Shown: piece after piece, positions 33,423-40,824 of the stretch
Layout: the number at the start of each line of letters is the position of its first letter
How positions within the stretch are numbered: position 1 is the first letter of the stretch
From: Methanomicrobiales archaeon
GTDB lineage: Archaea; Halobacteriota; Methanomicrobia; Methanomicrobiales; Methanospirillaceae
Assembly (NCBI GenBank): GCA_025350045.1
Contig: JANXYM010000077.1
Span: 1 to 40,824 of the forward strand
Length of the DNA stretch: 40,824 nt
Direction: 5' to 3'
Notes under the pieces: generated by a model
The model's input: only the letters and a program-made list of their open reading frames with translations
Told to the model about the DNA's origin: nothing
Database searches by the model: none
Translations under genes and position numbers: made by a program

Positions 33423-34724
33423 ATGCCCGATCCCATTCGCTCTTTTTACCAGCATAATCTCCCCGATCTATCTCCTCTTACCGATCTGACCCGACGCCAC
33501 TTCCGTATTCTTCTCCCCGGTGGAACCTTTTTAAAAGTGCATGACCGAATACGCGATGGCGCGACCCTGCAACAATGGCTGGTCCGGTATCGTCCTTCGG
33601 ATGTATATTACTCAACCAGCTGCTGGCTCTCTCCGGAAAATATCGGAAGACGCGAAAAAACACCATTATCCGCCAATATTTTTCTCTCATCTGACATAGT
33701 TTTTGATATCGATCGTTCACCGTTCTCTTTAAAAAATCTTGAACTGGCACGCAGGGATACATTGGAACTGCTCGGATTCTGTGCTGATAGAAATTTTCCC
33801 GTAAAATACATCGCATTTTCCGGTAGCAAGGGTTTCCATGTAGTCTGCAGTGATCCTCATAGGTATGATAATCCGGCCCCTCTTGCCAGAGAGGACCAGG
33901 CAAAGGCAGTACGCAGGGAGATTATTGCCGAAGTACAGGAAGACAAAATCAATATTGACCCGAAAATCACGGCAGATACCCGGAGGATTATCCGGGTCCC
34001 GGGAACGATCAACTCGAAGGCCGGGTATGTCTGCACCGTGCTCACTCCTTTTCAGCTGGAAAACTCCGTGGACCAAATTCTTAAATATATTCCACGGGTA
34101 GATCCTCTTACCCCTTTGATCCCACAAACGGGAGCGATCCCGGGAGCGGGAGATGAAAGACCTCTTCGAGGCCTCCGTATAATATCCTGGCTTTGTCACC
34201 GATTGGGGGTAAGGTCAAAGCCACAACATTCTTTTTCTTATGCAACGTTTCTGGTCAATGCAGTGCCGGGTATCGACAGGCAGATCCCGTTTTTTGTTTA
34301 TTCCCCGCGACGAAACCTGCAAACAATTATTGCAGAACTTATCACTTTGCAGGAAACCTATGGTCTGTCAGATATCATCGTATTCCGCTCAGAGACCGAG
34401 ATTACTGCCATATCTCTCCGCACGTTCCCGCTCCGCAGGCTCGAGAAGATCATTGCCGCATCAAGCTCCATAAATTATGGATTGCTGTTGAAGTACAAGC
34501 AGCTATTTTTCCGCGTAGGGGAGAAAAAAAATGAGCTCCAGCAGGTTTGTGCCTCCTCGCCAGTCTTTGTCAGATCCATCCCCGCTCCCCGGGAAAACAA
34601 TACCCACTTTGTCAGTCGTCCCCACTATGCCTTTTTCTCACGGTATGGTCATTCTCTCTTCGAATATCCGAGGATGCACGGAGCGGGTGAGGTGTACCTG
34701 ACATATGCAGCGATTGAAGAATAG
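33423..34724 (+). CDS. Archaeo-eukaryotic primase (PriS-like) protein
   Basis: The 433-residue protein carries the AEP core in order: YYSTSCWLSP (61-71), the catalytic DIVFDIDRSPF with Asp95 and Asp97, the nucleotide-binding SGSKGFHV with His139 (133-140), and DPKITADTRRIIRVPGTINS (179-198), equivalent to the third Asp and the R-L-P-G-S motif of the primase small subunit. No zinc-binding cysteine knob is visible, which PriS usually has. About 230 residues follow, with no domain I recognise. It could be the replicative primase small subunit of this organism or a separate AEP paralogue; no large subunit (PriL) gene is beside it. It follows a small helical gene by 9 bp. Confidence 0.8.
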   Translation: MPDPIRSFYQHNLPDLSPLTDLTRRHFRILLPGGTFLKVHDRIRDGATLQQWLVRYRPSDVYYSTSCWLSPENIGRREKTPLSANIFLSSDIVFDIDRSPFSLKNLELARRDTLELLGFCADRNFPVKYIAFSGSKGFHVVCSDPHRYDNPAPLAREDQAKAVRREIIAEVQEDKINIDPKITADTRRIIRVPGTINSKAGYVCTVLTPFQLENSVDQILKYIPRVDPLTPLIPQTGAIPGAGDERPLRGLRIISWLCHRLGVRSKPQHSFSYATFLVNAVPGIDRQIPFFVYSPRRNLQTIIAELITLQETYGLSDIIVFRSETEITAISLRTFPLRRLEKIIAASSSINYGLLLKYKQLFFRVGEKKNELQQVCASSPVFVRSIPAPRENNTHFVSRPHYAFFSRYGHSLFEYPRMHGAGEVYLTYAAIEE

Positions 34725-34737
34725 AAAAGCAGTCTGA

Positions 34738-35106
34738 TTATTTCCCTAAAAATCTCTCTAAACCCGCTTTGAGTTCAATGATAGAGACCGGTTTCTGGAG
34801 TATACCCAGCTTTGGGTCATTGAGTTCTACTATTTTTTCTTCCGCAGATGGTGCTGCGGTGAAAAGGAGTACCGGAATGTCCCGCATACCGTATTCTCCA
34901 CGGAGTTTCTCCAAAAATTCCCAGCCGTTCATGGGAGTCATCATGATGTCAAGCAGGATAAGTGAAGGCGGATCCTCTTTAACCCGCCTGAGCGCGTCGA
35001 GCACATCCGGTACGAGAACTGGTTCATAGCCAATCCTCCGGAGCAGGATCTCCATCATATCAAGTATAGGCAGATCGTCTTCAACGAGCATTATCTTATG
35101 GGGCAT
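34738..35106 (-). CDS. Response regulator, receiver domain only
   Basis: From the ATG at 35106 the product is 122 residues, one CheY-like receiver with acidic pair Glu-Asp-Asp near 9-11 (MLVEDDLP), phosphoacceptor Asp in LILLDIMMTPMNGWEFL, the Thr of LLFTAAPS, and the Lys of LQKPVS. There is no output domain. It starts 11 bp inside the end of the sensor kinase gene, so the pair is translationally coupled and is very likely a cognate kinase-receiver couple. The start preferred over 35151 because the receiver fold begins right there. Confidence 0.9.
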   Translation of the reverse strand: MPHKIMLVEDDLPILDMMEILLRRIGYEPVLVPDVLDALRRVKEDPPSLILLDIMMTPMNGWEFLEKLRGEYGMRDIPVLLFTAAPSAEEKIVELNDPKLGILQKPVSIIELKAGLERFLGK

Positions 35107-36889
35107 TTTGCATCTCCTTGGGCAGATGAATCGTAAAGGTACTTCCCGCATTTACTGTACTTTCAACGGTTATGTCTCCACTGTGCATCAGAATAACCTT
35201 TTTTGCAATCGAGAGTGACAAGCCGATCCTGTCATATCGGCGGGACAATTTTGCTGCATCAGCGAGCTGGAACGGTTCAAAGATGGACGAGAATACACTC
35301 TTTTCAATGCCAATACCATTATCCTGAATGGAAAGGTGGTGTTGTGTGTCATCGGCTTCTGAACAGTAAAATATTTTGATATTGCGCGGGGGTTTGGAAT
35401 AATTCACCGCATTTGAGAGCAGAGATTCAATCACGCTATATATACGGTCCTTATCGGCAGTGAGTTGAACGGAATCGGGGATATCCACGGTCACATCTGC
35501 TTTTGAGTAATAACCACTTGTATCCAGCACACTTTTTACCAGTGATTCCAGCGGGAAGGTTGAATAACTCAACTTGAGTTTGCCGCTTTCAAGCACAGAA
35601 AGATCAAGCATCTGGTTGATGATCTGGCGTTCACGATCAACACTGGTAAGGCAGCGCTCGAGAATTTTTTTCGTCTCTTCAACGATACCAAATCCCTCCG
35701 GATCAGAGATCAGGAGGTTGAGGTACCCCAGAATCGGCTGGAGTGGAGTCCGTAATTCGTGGGCTACCGTGATGATGATCCCGCGTCTTCGTTCATTATC
35801 CTCAAGGATCTTATCAGACAGTCGCTGCTTTTCTGAGATGTCGATGATATTGATCATCATTGCCGGTTTTTCAAGATGAGTGATTGAATTTGCAGAGAGA
35901 GCCCCTGACCTGATTCCACCGGTTTTAGTCACAAACCGGATCTCCATCTCCTCATGATTTTTATTATTGTTGTCAGGTTCGTTTTTTATAAAATTGCAAA
36001 AAACTTCACGGTCATGGGGATAAACAAAATTCTCAAGGGTTTTTCCGGTAACCTCATGTTTGCTATACCCGGAAAAGAGAGTAAAGGATGGGTTGGAAAA
36101 CCTGATATATCCCCCTTGTATCAGAAGAATGCCATTCGGCGAGTTCTCTGTTAACTGGCGATATTTCATCATATTGTCATTATTTAATTTCTCTGCAATT
36201 TTCCTGCCATTGATATTTACCGCAGTACAACTGATGGTGGTCTCATCAATGGTATTCCACGAGAGATTAACCCAACAACCCTCTCCCGATTTGGTCCCCA
36301 GCCGGACCTCAAAATTTTCTGTGGCCTCGGTTTTGGAAATTCTCTCGAGAAACCTTTCTTTTTCCATGGATGTGAGGAATAATGATGAAAATGTCATGCC
36401 ATTGATCTCTTCATTTGTGTAGTCAAGCATAGAGGGAAAGCGGGTATTGGTCTGCCGTATTGCAAAGTCAGTACGATTGAAAAGTGCAATACCAAGCTGC
36501 GAGTGCTCAAATACGGACCGGTACCGAGCTTCTCCCGTTCGTATCTTTTCAATGAAATATGCGATCAGGCTTGCGATAAGAACAAAGAGGATTGCTTCTG
36601 AGGTGACCGCGATCAGTGCAGTATAACTGGGATAGCAGTAATAATAGCCGACTGTCTGGTATGCCACTCCGCAGATGAGAGCAACCAGCAATCCGCGTTT
36701 TGGGTAGAAGTAAGCGGCATAGAGGATTGGGATGAAAAATAGCTGGTAACTGAGAAAATTAATGGATCGCGAAAATGAAACTGCTGTGATGAGTGTACAG
36801 CATATGGTAAGGGAAGAGATCACACAGAGCCGGACAATATCGGTCTTAGCCATCATATTCTGTAGAACACGAATCATCTTCTCTGCCAT
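35096..36889 (-). CDS. Multi-pass membrane histidine kinase with two PAS domains
   Basis: The start chosen is ATG at 36889 (597 residues); the frame extends to a TTG at 36904. Four transmembrane helices occupy about 18-112, with short loops, so the sensing part is likely in the membrane. Two PAS domains follow (about 120-240 and 243-358), then HisKA with His377 in TVAHELRTPLQPILGYL, and an ATPase domain with SLLSNAVNYSKPP, DNGIGIE and RIGLSLSIAKK (the G2 loop is degenerate). It transfers phosphate to the coupled receiver protein, whose gene overlaps its end. Confidence 0.9.
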   Translation of the reverse strand: MAEKMIRVLQNMMAKTDIVRLCVISSLTICCTLITAVSFSRSINFLSYQLFFIPILYAAYFYPKRGLLVALICGVAYQTVGYYYCYPSYTALIAVTSEAILFVLIASLIAYFIEKIRTGEARYRSVFEHSQLGIALFNRTDFAIRQTNTRFPSMLDYTNEEINGMTFSSLFLTSMEKERFLERISKTEATENFEVRLGTKSGEGCWVNLSWNTIDETTISCTAVNINGRKIAEKLNNDNMMKYRQLTENSPNGILLIQGGYIRFSNPSFTLFSGYSKHEVTGKTLENFVYPHDREVFCNFIKNEPDNNNKNHEEMEIRFVTKTGGIRSGALSANSITHLEKPAMMINIIDISEKQRLSDKILEDNERRRGIIITVAHELRTPLQPILGYLNLLISDPEGFGIVEETKKILERCLTSVDRERQIINQMLDLSVLESGKLKLSYSTFPLESLVKSVLDTSGYYSKADVTVDIPDSVQLTADKDRIYSVIESLLSNAVNYSKPPRNIKIFYCSEADDTQHHLSIQDNGIGIEKSVFSSIFEPFQLADAAKLSRRYDRIGLSLSIAKKVILMHSGDITVESTVNAGSTFTIHLPKEMQNAP

Positions 36890-37074
36890 AACTTCTGTGG
36901 ACAATTGAATTTCTTGTTATTTGAACATTCACCTTACCCCATCAGAGATCAAATCATGTCGCTGCCGCTGCTTATCCTGCCACAGGTTGAAACGCTGGTA
37001 AATTTTTTGCTGATGATCATAGTGCGTGTATGCGGATTCTAAAACAGGTCCAGTCCTCTCAAAATTATGATGGG

Positions 37075-37083
37075 TATATAATT
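37075..37083 (+). promoter_or_regulatory. TATA box for the RibD-type reductase
   Basis: TATATAATT ends 23 nt before the ATG at 37107, predicting a leaderless transcript. Confidence 0.55.
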
Positions 37084-37106
37084 GGGAGAGCAACCAACGC
37101 TATTTC

Positions 37107-37808
37107 ATGCGACCTTATGTTGTGGTCAATGTCGCAATGAGTGCCGACGGCAAGATCTCTACCCGTGAACGCAGACAAGTGAAGATCTCCGGCAGACAGG
37201 ATTTTGTCCGGGTTGACCGGCTCAAAGCGGGCTCAGATGCAGTCATGGTTGGAATCGGTACGGTGCTTGCAGATGATCCCTCCCTTACTGTAAAAGCTGA
37301 AGAATGCCGTACCCGACGATTGAACCGTGGAGTGGACGAGCACCCGGTACGTATCGTTGTGGACAGTACAGCCCGGATTCCCCTCGAAGCATCCGTCTTA
37401 CACAAAGGAGCGGGAAAGCGGATTGTTGCGGTGTCGTGCAGAGCAGATCCCCGGAAGATTGCCGAACTGCAAAAAGAGGCAACCGTAATTATCTGCGGTG
37501 TGAATGAAGTTGAGCTGGTCACTCTGATGGACAAACTGGGTGAGATGGGTATCCAACGGGTGATGGTAGAAGGTGGCGGAACCCTGATTGCCGGGTTGAT
37601 CAGCGCCGGACTGGTCAACGAGATCTACACGTTTATTGGCAACATGATTATCGGAGGTAAAGATTCACCCACATTTGTTGATGGGGATGGATTTATTTTA
37701 GAATCCGAATTTTGCCGGCTCACACTTTTAGAGACTCACAGGATTGAGAATGGCGTTCTTCTTCACTGGAAAGTTGAAAACGCTGAAGATAAACAAGGTA
37801 AAATGTGA
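37107..37808 (+). CDS. 2,5-diamino-6-ribosylamino-4(3H)-pyrimidinone 5'-phosphate reductase
   Basis: The 233-residue enzyme is the archaeal RibD-C type reductase of riboflavin synthesis, which reduces the ribosylamino intermediate with NADPH. It has the family opening PYVVVNVAMSADGKIST, the RVDRLKAGSDAVMVGIGTVL segment, the DDPSLTV motif and the GIQRVMVEGGGTLIAGLI loop near the C-terminus. There is no deaminase domain, as expected in archaea, where the reductase is separate. Flavin and F420-type cofactors in methanogens depend on this pathway. No other riboflavin gene is next to it. Confidence 0.92.
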   Translation: MRPYVVVNVAMSADGKISTRERRQVKISGRQDFVRVDRLKAGSDAVMVGIGTVLADDPSLTVKAEECRTRRLNRGVDEHPVRIVVDSTARIPLEASVLHKGAGKRIVAVSCRADPRKIAELQKEATVIICGVNEVELVTLMDKLGEMGIQRVMVEGGGTLIAGLISAGLVNEIYTFIGNMIIGGKDSPTFVDGDGFILESEFCRLTLLETHRIENGVLLHWKVENAEDKQGKM

Positions 37809-38018
37809 TATTTTCAGACTTGGGGTCTGTAGGATATCCCCCGTTCGCTGACGGTTTACCTTTTTTTGGCAGTGTTCGATTCTTTTTCCCATTCTGACGT
37901 AAATTAATAGGAATTTCTTTGAATCTCAGTATTTTCCTTGTATATACATTGATCCGGAAGAATGCGAATGCTCATCTCCCGGTATGGTTGACATTCATCT
38001 ACGTATATCGCAGTCATC

Positions 38019-39236
38019 GTGTTGGTTATCGTCTTCCTCCTGATTGCTGTCAGGCAGGTGGGCAGGTTCAACTTAAAGATCTGGCAGATCATGCTCGGAG
38101 GAGCGCTGGCTGTCATCATATCAGGACAGATCGCACTATCTGACGCACTGCACGCGATTAACCCCGATGTGATGCTCTTTCTCTTCGGGATGTTTATTGT
38201 CGGGGAGGCACTCGTTGAGAGCGGGTACCTCACATATATCGCCCACCGGCTTTTTTCCCCTGCAAAAAATCCCGTTCAGCTGGTGCTTGTTATCCTGTTT
38301 GGTACAGGATTGCTTTCTGCCGTCCTGATGAATGACACTCTTGCCATTATTGGTACCCCTCTTGTGCTCACGCTTGCCACAAGGTTTAAGCTCCCTCCCT
38401 CCCTGCTCCTTATCACGCTGGCAGTTGCGATCACCACCGGCAGTGTGATGAGCCCGATGGGAAACCCCCAGAACCTGCTGATCGCGCAGGACAGCGGAAT
38501 GCCTGCTGCATTTGTGACGTTTGGCACCTGGCTTTTCATACCAACGCTCATCAATCTCCTTATCGCATTTGGGATACTGCGCCTGCTCTATAAGGAGGAG
38601 TTCATTAACCGGCCAATTGTGTATGAACCTGTCCGACCCTGCGATAAGAGAGTGACTCTCCCGGTCAGGTGTTCTCTCGCAATCATCCTCCTGCTGGTAT
38701 CAGTAAATATTATTGCATCACTGCTGGGAACCCGGATGATGATCACCCTGCCTCTGATCGCTATCAGTGCGGCGGCTCCTGTCCTGTTCCTGTCAGGACA
38801 GAGATGGACTGTTCTTCGTGGAATTGACTGGGCTACGCTCGTCTTTTTTGCCGCGATGTTTGTACTGATGGAGAGTGTCTGGCAGACCGGATTTTTCCAG
38901 TCGTTTGTCGATGGAAATATGGTCTCCTCAGTACCGCTGATCCTTGTAATGAGTGTGATTATCAGCCAGTTTATATCCAACGTTCCGTTTGTTGCCCTCT
39001 TTCAGCCCATGATCCTGCAGGCTGGTGGTAGCACAACCGCCCATCTGATGGCCCTTGCTGCAGGGAGCACCATTGCCGGAAACTTAACGATTCTTGGCGC
39101 TGCAAGTAATGTGATCATCATCCAGAATGCCGAGAAGCAGGGCAAGACAATCTCTTTTATTGAGTTTACAAAAGTGGGTATCCCGCTTACGCTCCTCCAG
39201 TTGGTAGTGTACTGGATTTTTCTTTCTGTGATATGA
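38019..39236 (+). CDS. ArsB/NhaD-type anion or cation permease (SLC13/CitM-like)
   Basis: The 405-residue integral membrane protein has about 10-12 hydrophobic helices. It shows the ion-transporter superfamily pattern DVMLFLFGMFIVGEALVESG, a re-entrant MNDTLAIIGTPLVL and TGSVMSPMGNPQNLL, with the second inverted repeat carrying FISNVPFVALFQP and GSTIAGNLTILGAASNVI. Such proteins move arsenite, sulfate, dicarboxylates or Na+; the substrate is not predictable. The start is GTG at 38019 because a stop is in frame upstream at 37989. No ars or dass neighbours are present. Confidence 0.85.
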   Translation: MLVIVFLLIAVRQVGRFNLKIWQIMLGGALAVIISGQIALSDALHAINPDVMLFLFGMFIVGEALVESGYLTYIAHRLFSPAKNPVQLVLVILFGTGLLSAVLMNDTLAIIGTPLVLTLATRFKLPPSLLLITLAVAITTGSVMSPMGNPQNLLIAQDSGMPAAFVTFGTWLFIPTLINLLIAFGILRLLYKEEFINRPIVYEPVRPCDKRVTLPVRCSLAIILLLVSVNIIASLLGTRMMITLPLIAISAAAPVLFLSGQRWTVLRGIDWATLVFFAAMFVLMESVWQTGFFQSFVDGNMVSSVPLILVMSVIISQFISNVPFVALFQPMILQAGGSTTAHLMALAAGSTIAGNLTILGAASNVIIIQNAEKQGKTISFIEFTKVGIPLTLLQLVVYWIFLSVI

Positions 39237-39494
39237 GCCACAATAACAACCGGTACTTTCTCTCCCTGTCCACGCTCATCTGATACGGTGTCATTTTTTT
39301 TGGAACTACGCGAACATTAATGTTCAATGGGCAGTACATTCCCTATCCATAAAGAACTGACATGGATGCCAGAGCTAACTCCTGAATATGAGTGAACCTG
39401 GAACAAAAACCATGACCCTTTAGGGCATGCTGAATTGTACGGGAAGGCGTCCAAAATCCCCCAAATGCTTTTGTCTGAGGAATGGACTTATTGC

Positions 39495-39737
39495 ATGAAT
39501 GTAACCATAGATCGCATGGATTGTGTGAGTTGTGGGGCGTGCTGGAACACCTGCCCTGATCTCTTCGAGCAAAATCCCTGTGATTCCCTCTCACAGATTA
39601 CAGAACCGTTCAGGTTCTGCGGTGATCGTGCAGAAGGCAATGTACCGGACAATCTGTTCCCCTGTTCGCGTGATGCGATGGAGCTTTGCCCTGTGCATAT
39701 CATAACAATTACCCGGGATGCATCGGAGAAAATGTAA
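39495..39737 (+). CDS. Small mono-cluster ferredoxin
   Basis: From the ATG at 39495 the product is 80 residues. CVSCGACWNTCPDLF gives four cysteines, with two more in PCSRDAMELCPVHII, the layout of 4Fe-4S ferredoxins of the Thermotoga/Pyrococcus type in which the second motif closes the cluster. An extra cysteine pair sits in the insert (NPCDSL, FRFCGD). It should carry low-potential electrons. The frame runs back to 39435, but the extra 20 residues do not fit the family. It lies 43 bp before the cupin gene. Confidence 0.85.
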   Translation: MNVTIDRMDCVSCGACWNTCPDLFEQNPCDSLSQITEPFRFCGDRAEGNVPDNLFPCSRDAMELCPVHIITITRDASEKM

Positions 39738-39780
39738 TACCCGGTAATTATGCATCCTTAAGAAGAGGTGAAATTGTTCT

Positions 39781-40116
39781 ATGCAGGATTCAGAACGGGA
39801 AGAACTCAAAGAAAAGGTGCTTGTGATCAATGATCTTATCGCCTACCAGACAGGGACTGTTGCCAGCAGGATGATCGTTTTTAAGAAAGCGGGGACACTT
39901 ACGGTCTTCTCTTTCGATGAAGGGGAAGGGTTGTCAGAACATACCGCGCCCTACGATGCAATCCTTGAAGTCACTGAAGGGGAAGCTGAAATACAGATCG
40001 CAGGATCACCCTTTACCGTTCACACGGGTGAATTGATCATTCTCCCGGCGAATAAACCACACGCAGTATTTGCAAAAAAACGATTCAAGATGAAGCTCAC
40101 GATGATCCGCGAGTGA
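39781..40116 (+). CDS. Small single-domain cupin
   Basis: The 111-residue protein is a cupin beta barrel with the two motifs G..SEHTAPYDAILEVTEGE and GELIILPANKPHAVFAKKRF. The metal-binding residues are partly kept: His in SEHTAP and His in KPHAVF. A GAGGTGA ribosome site at 39765-39771 sets the start. Members of this small family are of unknown function in anaerobes. It follows the ferredoxin gene, so the two may be cotranscribed. Confidence 0.85.
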   Translation: MQDSEREELKEKVLVINDLIAYQTGTVASRMIVFKKAGTLTVFSFDEGEGLSEHTAPYDAILEVTEGEAEIQIAGSPFTVHTGELIILPANKPHAVFAKKRFKMKLTMIRE

Positions 40117-40439
40117 TCCCTTTCAGGATCCATTTTCCCGCTTGAATAACAGTCCGGCAGAAACTAAACGTTGCATCTTTTTTTTGTTATTTGGGTTGGG
40201 CATTCTTCATCATGGCGTATTATAGGGAAATTCAGGTCAACGGGACAGGAAATAAGATTCTGAGATAGACAATCCTGCGTAAGCTGGATGTTTTTTTCTG
40301 GTTTTTTATACTCTCTTATCCGATTAGATTTTCTAAATGATGTTTGTGAAAAAAGTCTCTACGGCCCGCTGAACATTTTTTATACCTTAAATCCAAAGTC
40401 AGGAACGGGAATAGTAAAAAATAAGGGGTAAGGGAAAAT
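40117..40439. other. Intergenic spacer with promoter for the gene at 40440
   Basis: No gene is seen. TTTTTTTATA-type T runs near 40170-40190 may end the cupin transcript. A TATA-like TTTATACC (40380-40387) lies about 53 nt before the ATG at 40440. Confidence 0.4.
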
Positions 40440-40757
40440 ATGTCCCGGAATATGATGTCAGACACGTTGTGGGAAGTGCCGAATAGACAAAAACCCTATC
40501 TGCTCGCATTTCTTTTACTAGCGTGCGTTCTTCTCGGGATCGTCAATTACTATAATCTCATAAGCTCATTGCTGTTTATCCCGTCATCATTCGTAATCAT
40601 CGTTTTTGCCGGGCTATGGTATGAACGAAAAGCCCTCTGGTTTGCTCTGTTTCTGGGTATTTTGCATATTGTATTAACCAATCGAGTATTTCGAATAACC
40701 CAACCGGAAGTACTTTATCTTAGAACTCCGAACAAACGGTATGGAATCTCTTGTTGA
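40440..40757 (+). pseudogene. N-terminal membrane part of a sensor-kinase-like gene, cut by an insertion
   Basis: The 105-residue frame holds a membrane domain of two to three helices (LLAFLLLACVLLGIVNYYN, then SSFVIIVFAGLWYERKALWF) arranged like the N-terminal membrane domain of the histidine kinase at 35.1-36.9 kb. After about residue 84 the frame becomes non-family sequence (RITQPEVLYLRTPNKR) and stops. A transposase-like start follows at 40741, overlapping its end. I infer that an insertion sequence entered the gene near 40690; the rest would lie beyond the window, on the far side of the element. Confidence 0.55.
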
Positions 40758-40824
40758 CTTTGCGTTACAGGAGCGGTACAAGCAAGTAAAAGATCTCGGT
40801 GATCGACTGGGAGAACTTGCAACC
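40741..40824 (+). mobile_element. Start of an insertion sequence transposase (IS5/IS1182-like), partial
   Basis: The frame from the ATG at 40741 is open to the window end (28 residues): MESLVDFALQERYKQVKDLG. This opening resembles transposases of the IS5/IS1182 type, which begin with a short F-A-L-x-E-x-Y helix and a GDRL.E segment. The left inverted repeat could not be placed but should lie between about 40690 and 40740. With only the first residues visible, the family call is tentative. Confidence 0.5.

Overview
The window reads as chromosome from a methanogenic archaeon of the order Methanomicrobiales, most like Methanoregulaceae. This is inference from gene content and style: archaeal ribosomal, RNase P, proteasome, prefoldin and KEOPS genes, archaeal TATA boxes 24-30 nt before starts, a tRNA-Tyr intron at the canonical 37/38 position, and many lipoproteins, Cache, PAS-kinase and PEGA proteins. 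No methanogenesis gene lies in the window, so the order is not proven.

Region 1 (1-4952) is the archaeal RNA-processing/proteasome superoperon on the plus strand: L15e (partial), Rpp30, Pop5, proteasome alpha, SBDS, L37Ae, RpoP, Pcc1 and prefoldin beta, then a small RelA/SpoT-type HD hydrolase. The exosome genes often found between SBDS and L37Ae are absent; only 43 bp separate the two. Region 2 (4957-7191) has a LeuA-family synthase on the minus strand, an intron-containing tRNA-Tyr, tRNA-Asp and a G-rich hairpin-forming spacer.

Region 3 (7192-16000) is an envelope/sensing island: divergent lipoproteins with three and one Cache domains, a YkgJ-type cysteine-cluster protein, two divergent genes sharing one TATA element, a PH-like/zinc-ribbon membrane protein, a YdbS-like PH protein, a DUF4349 lipoprotein and a secreted helical protein. 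Region 4 (16000-20800) has a candidate structured RNA, a HEAT-repeat protein, an ankyrin protein and a large membrane sensor kinase whose expected phosphoacceptor His appears to be Ser.

Region 5 (21000-29900) contains a CoA-transferase, an 800-bp gene-poor stretch, a membrane-anchored hypothetical, MetG, hypotheticals, a PEGA surface-protein gene broken by three frameshifts (one a 7-bp tandem repeat expansion) and a DHH phosphoesterase. Region 6 (29934-40824) contains tRNA-Phe, a CPA2 antiporter with RCK domains, a zinc-ribbon protein, a two-gene unit of a helical protein and a primase-like (AEP) protein, a kinase/receiver pair, an archaeal riboflavin-pathway reductase, an ArsB/NhaD-type permease, a ferredoxin, a cupin and, at the edge, a kinase-like membrane gene apparently cut by an insertion sequence.

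No classical defence island, CRISPR array or prophage is visible. The best candidates for something new are the primase-like pair, the receptor-type Cache lipoproteins without signalling domains, the His-less kinase, and the candidate RNA near 16.1-16.3 kb.
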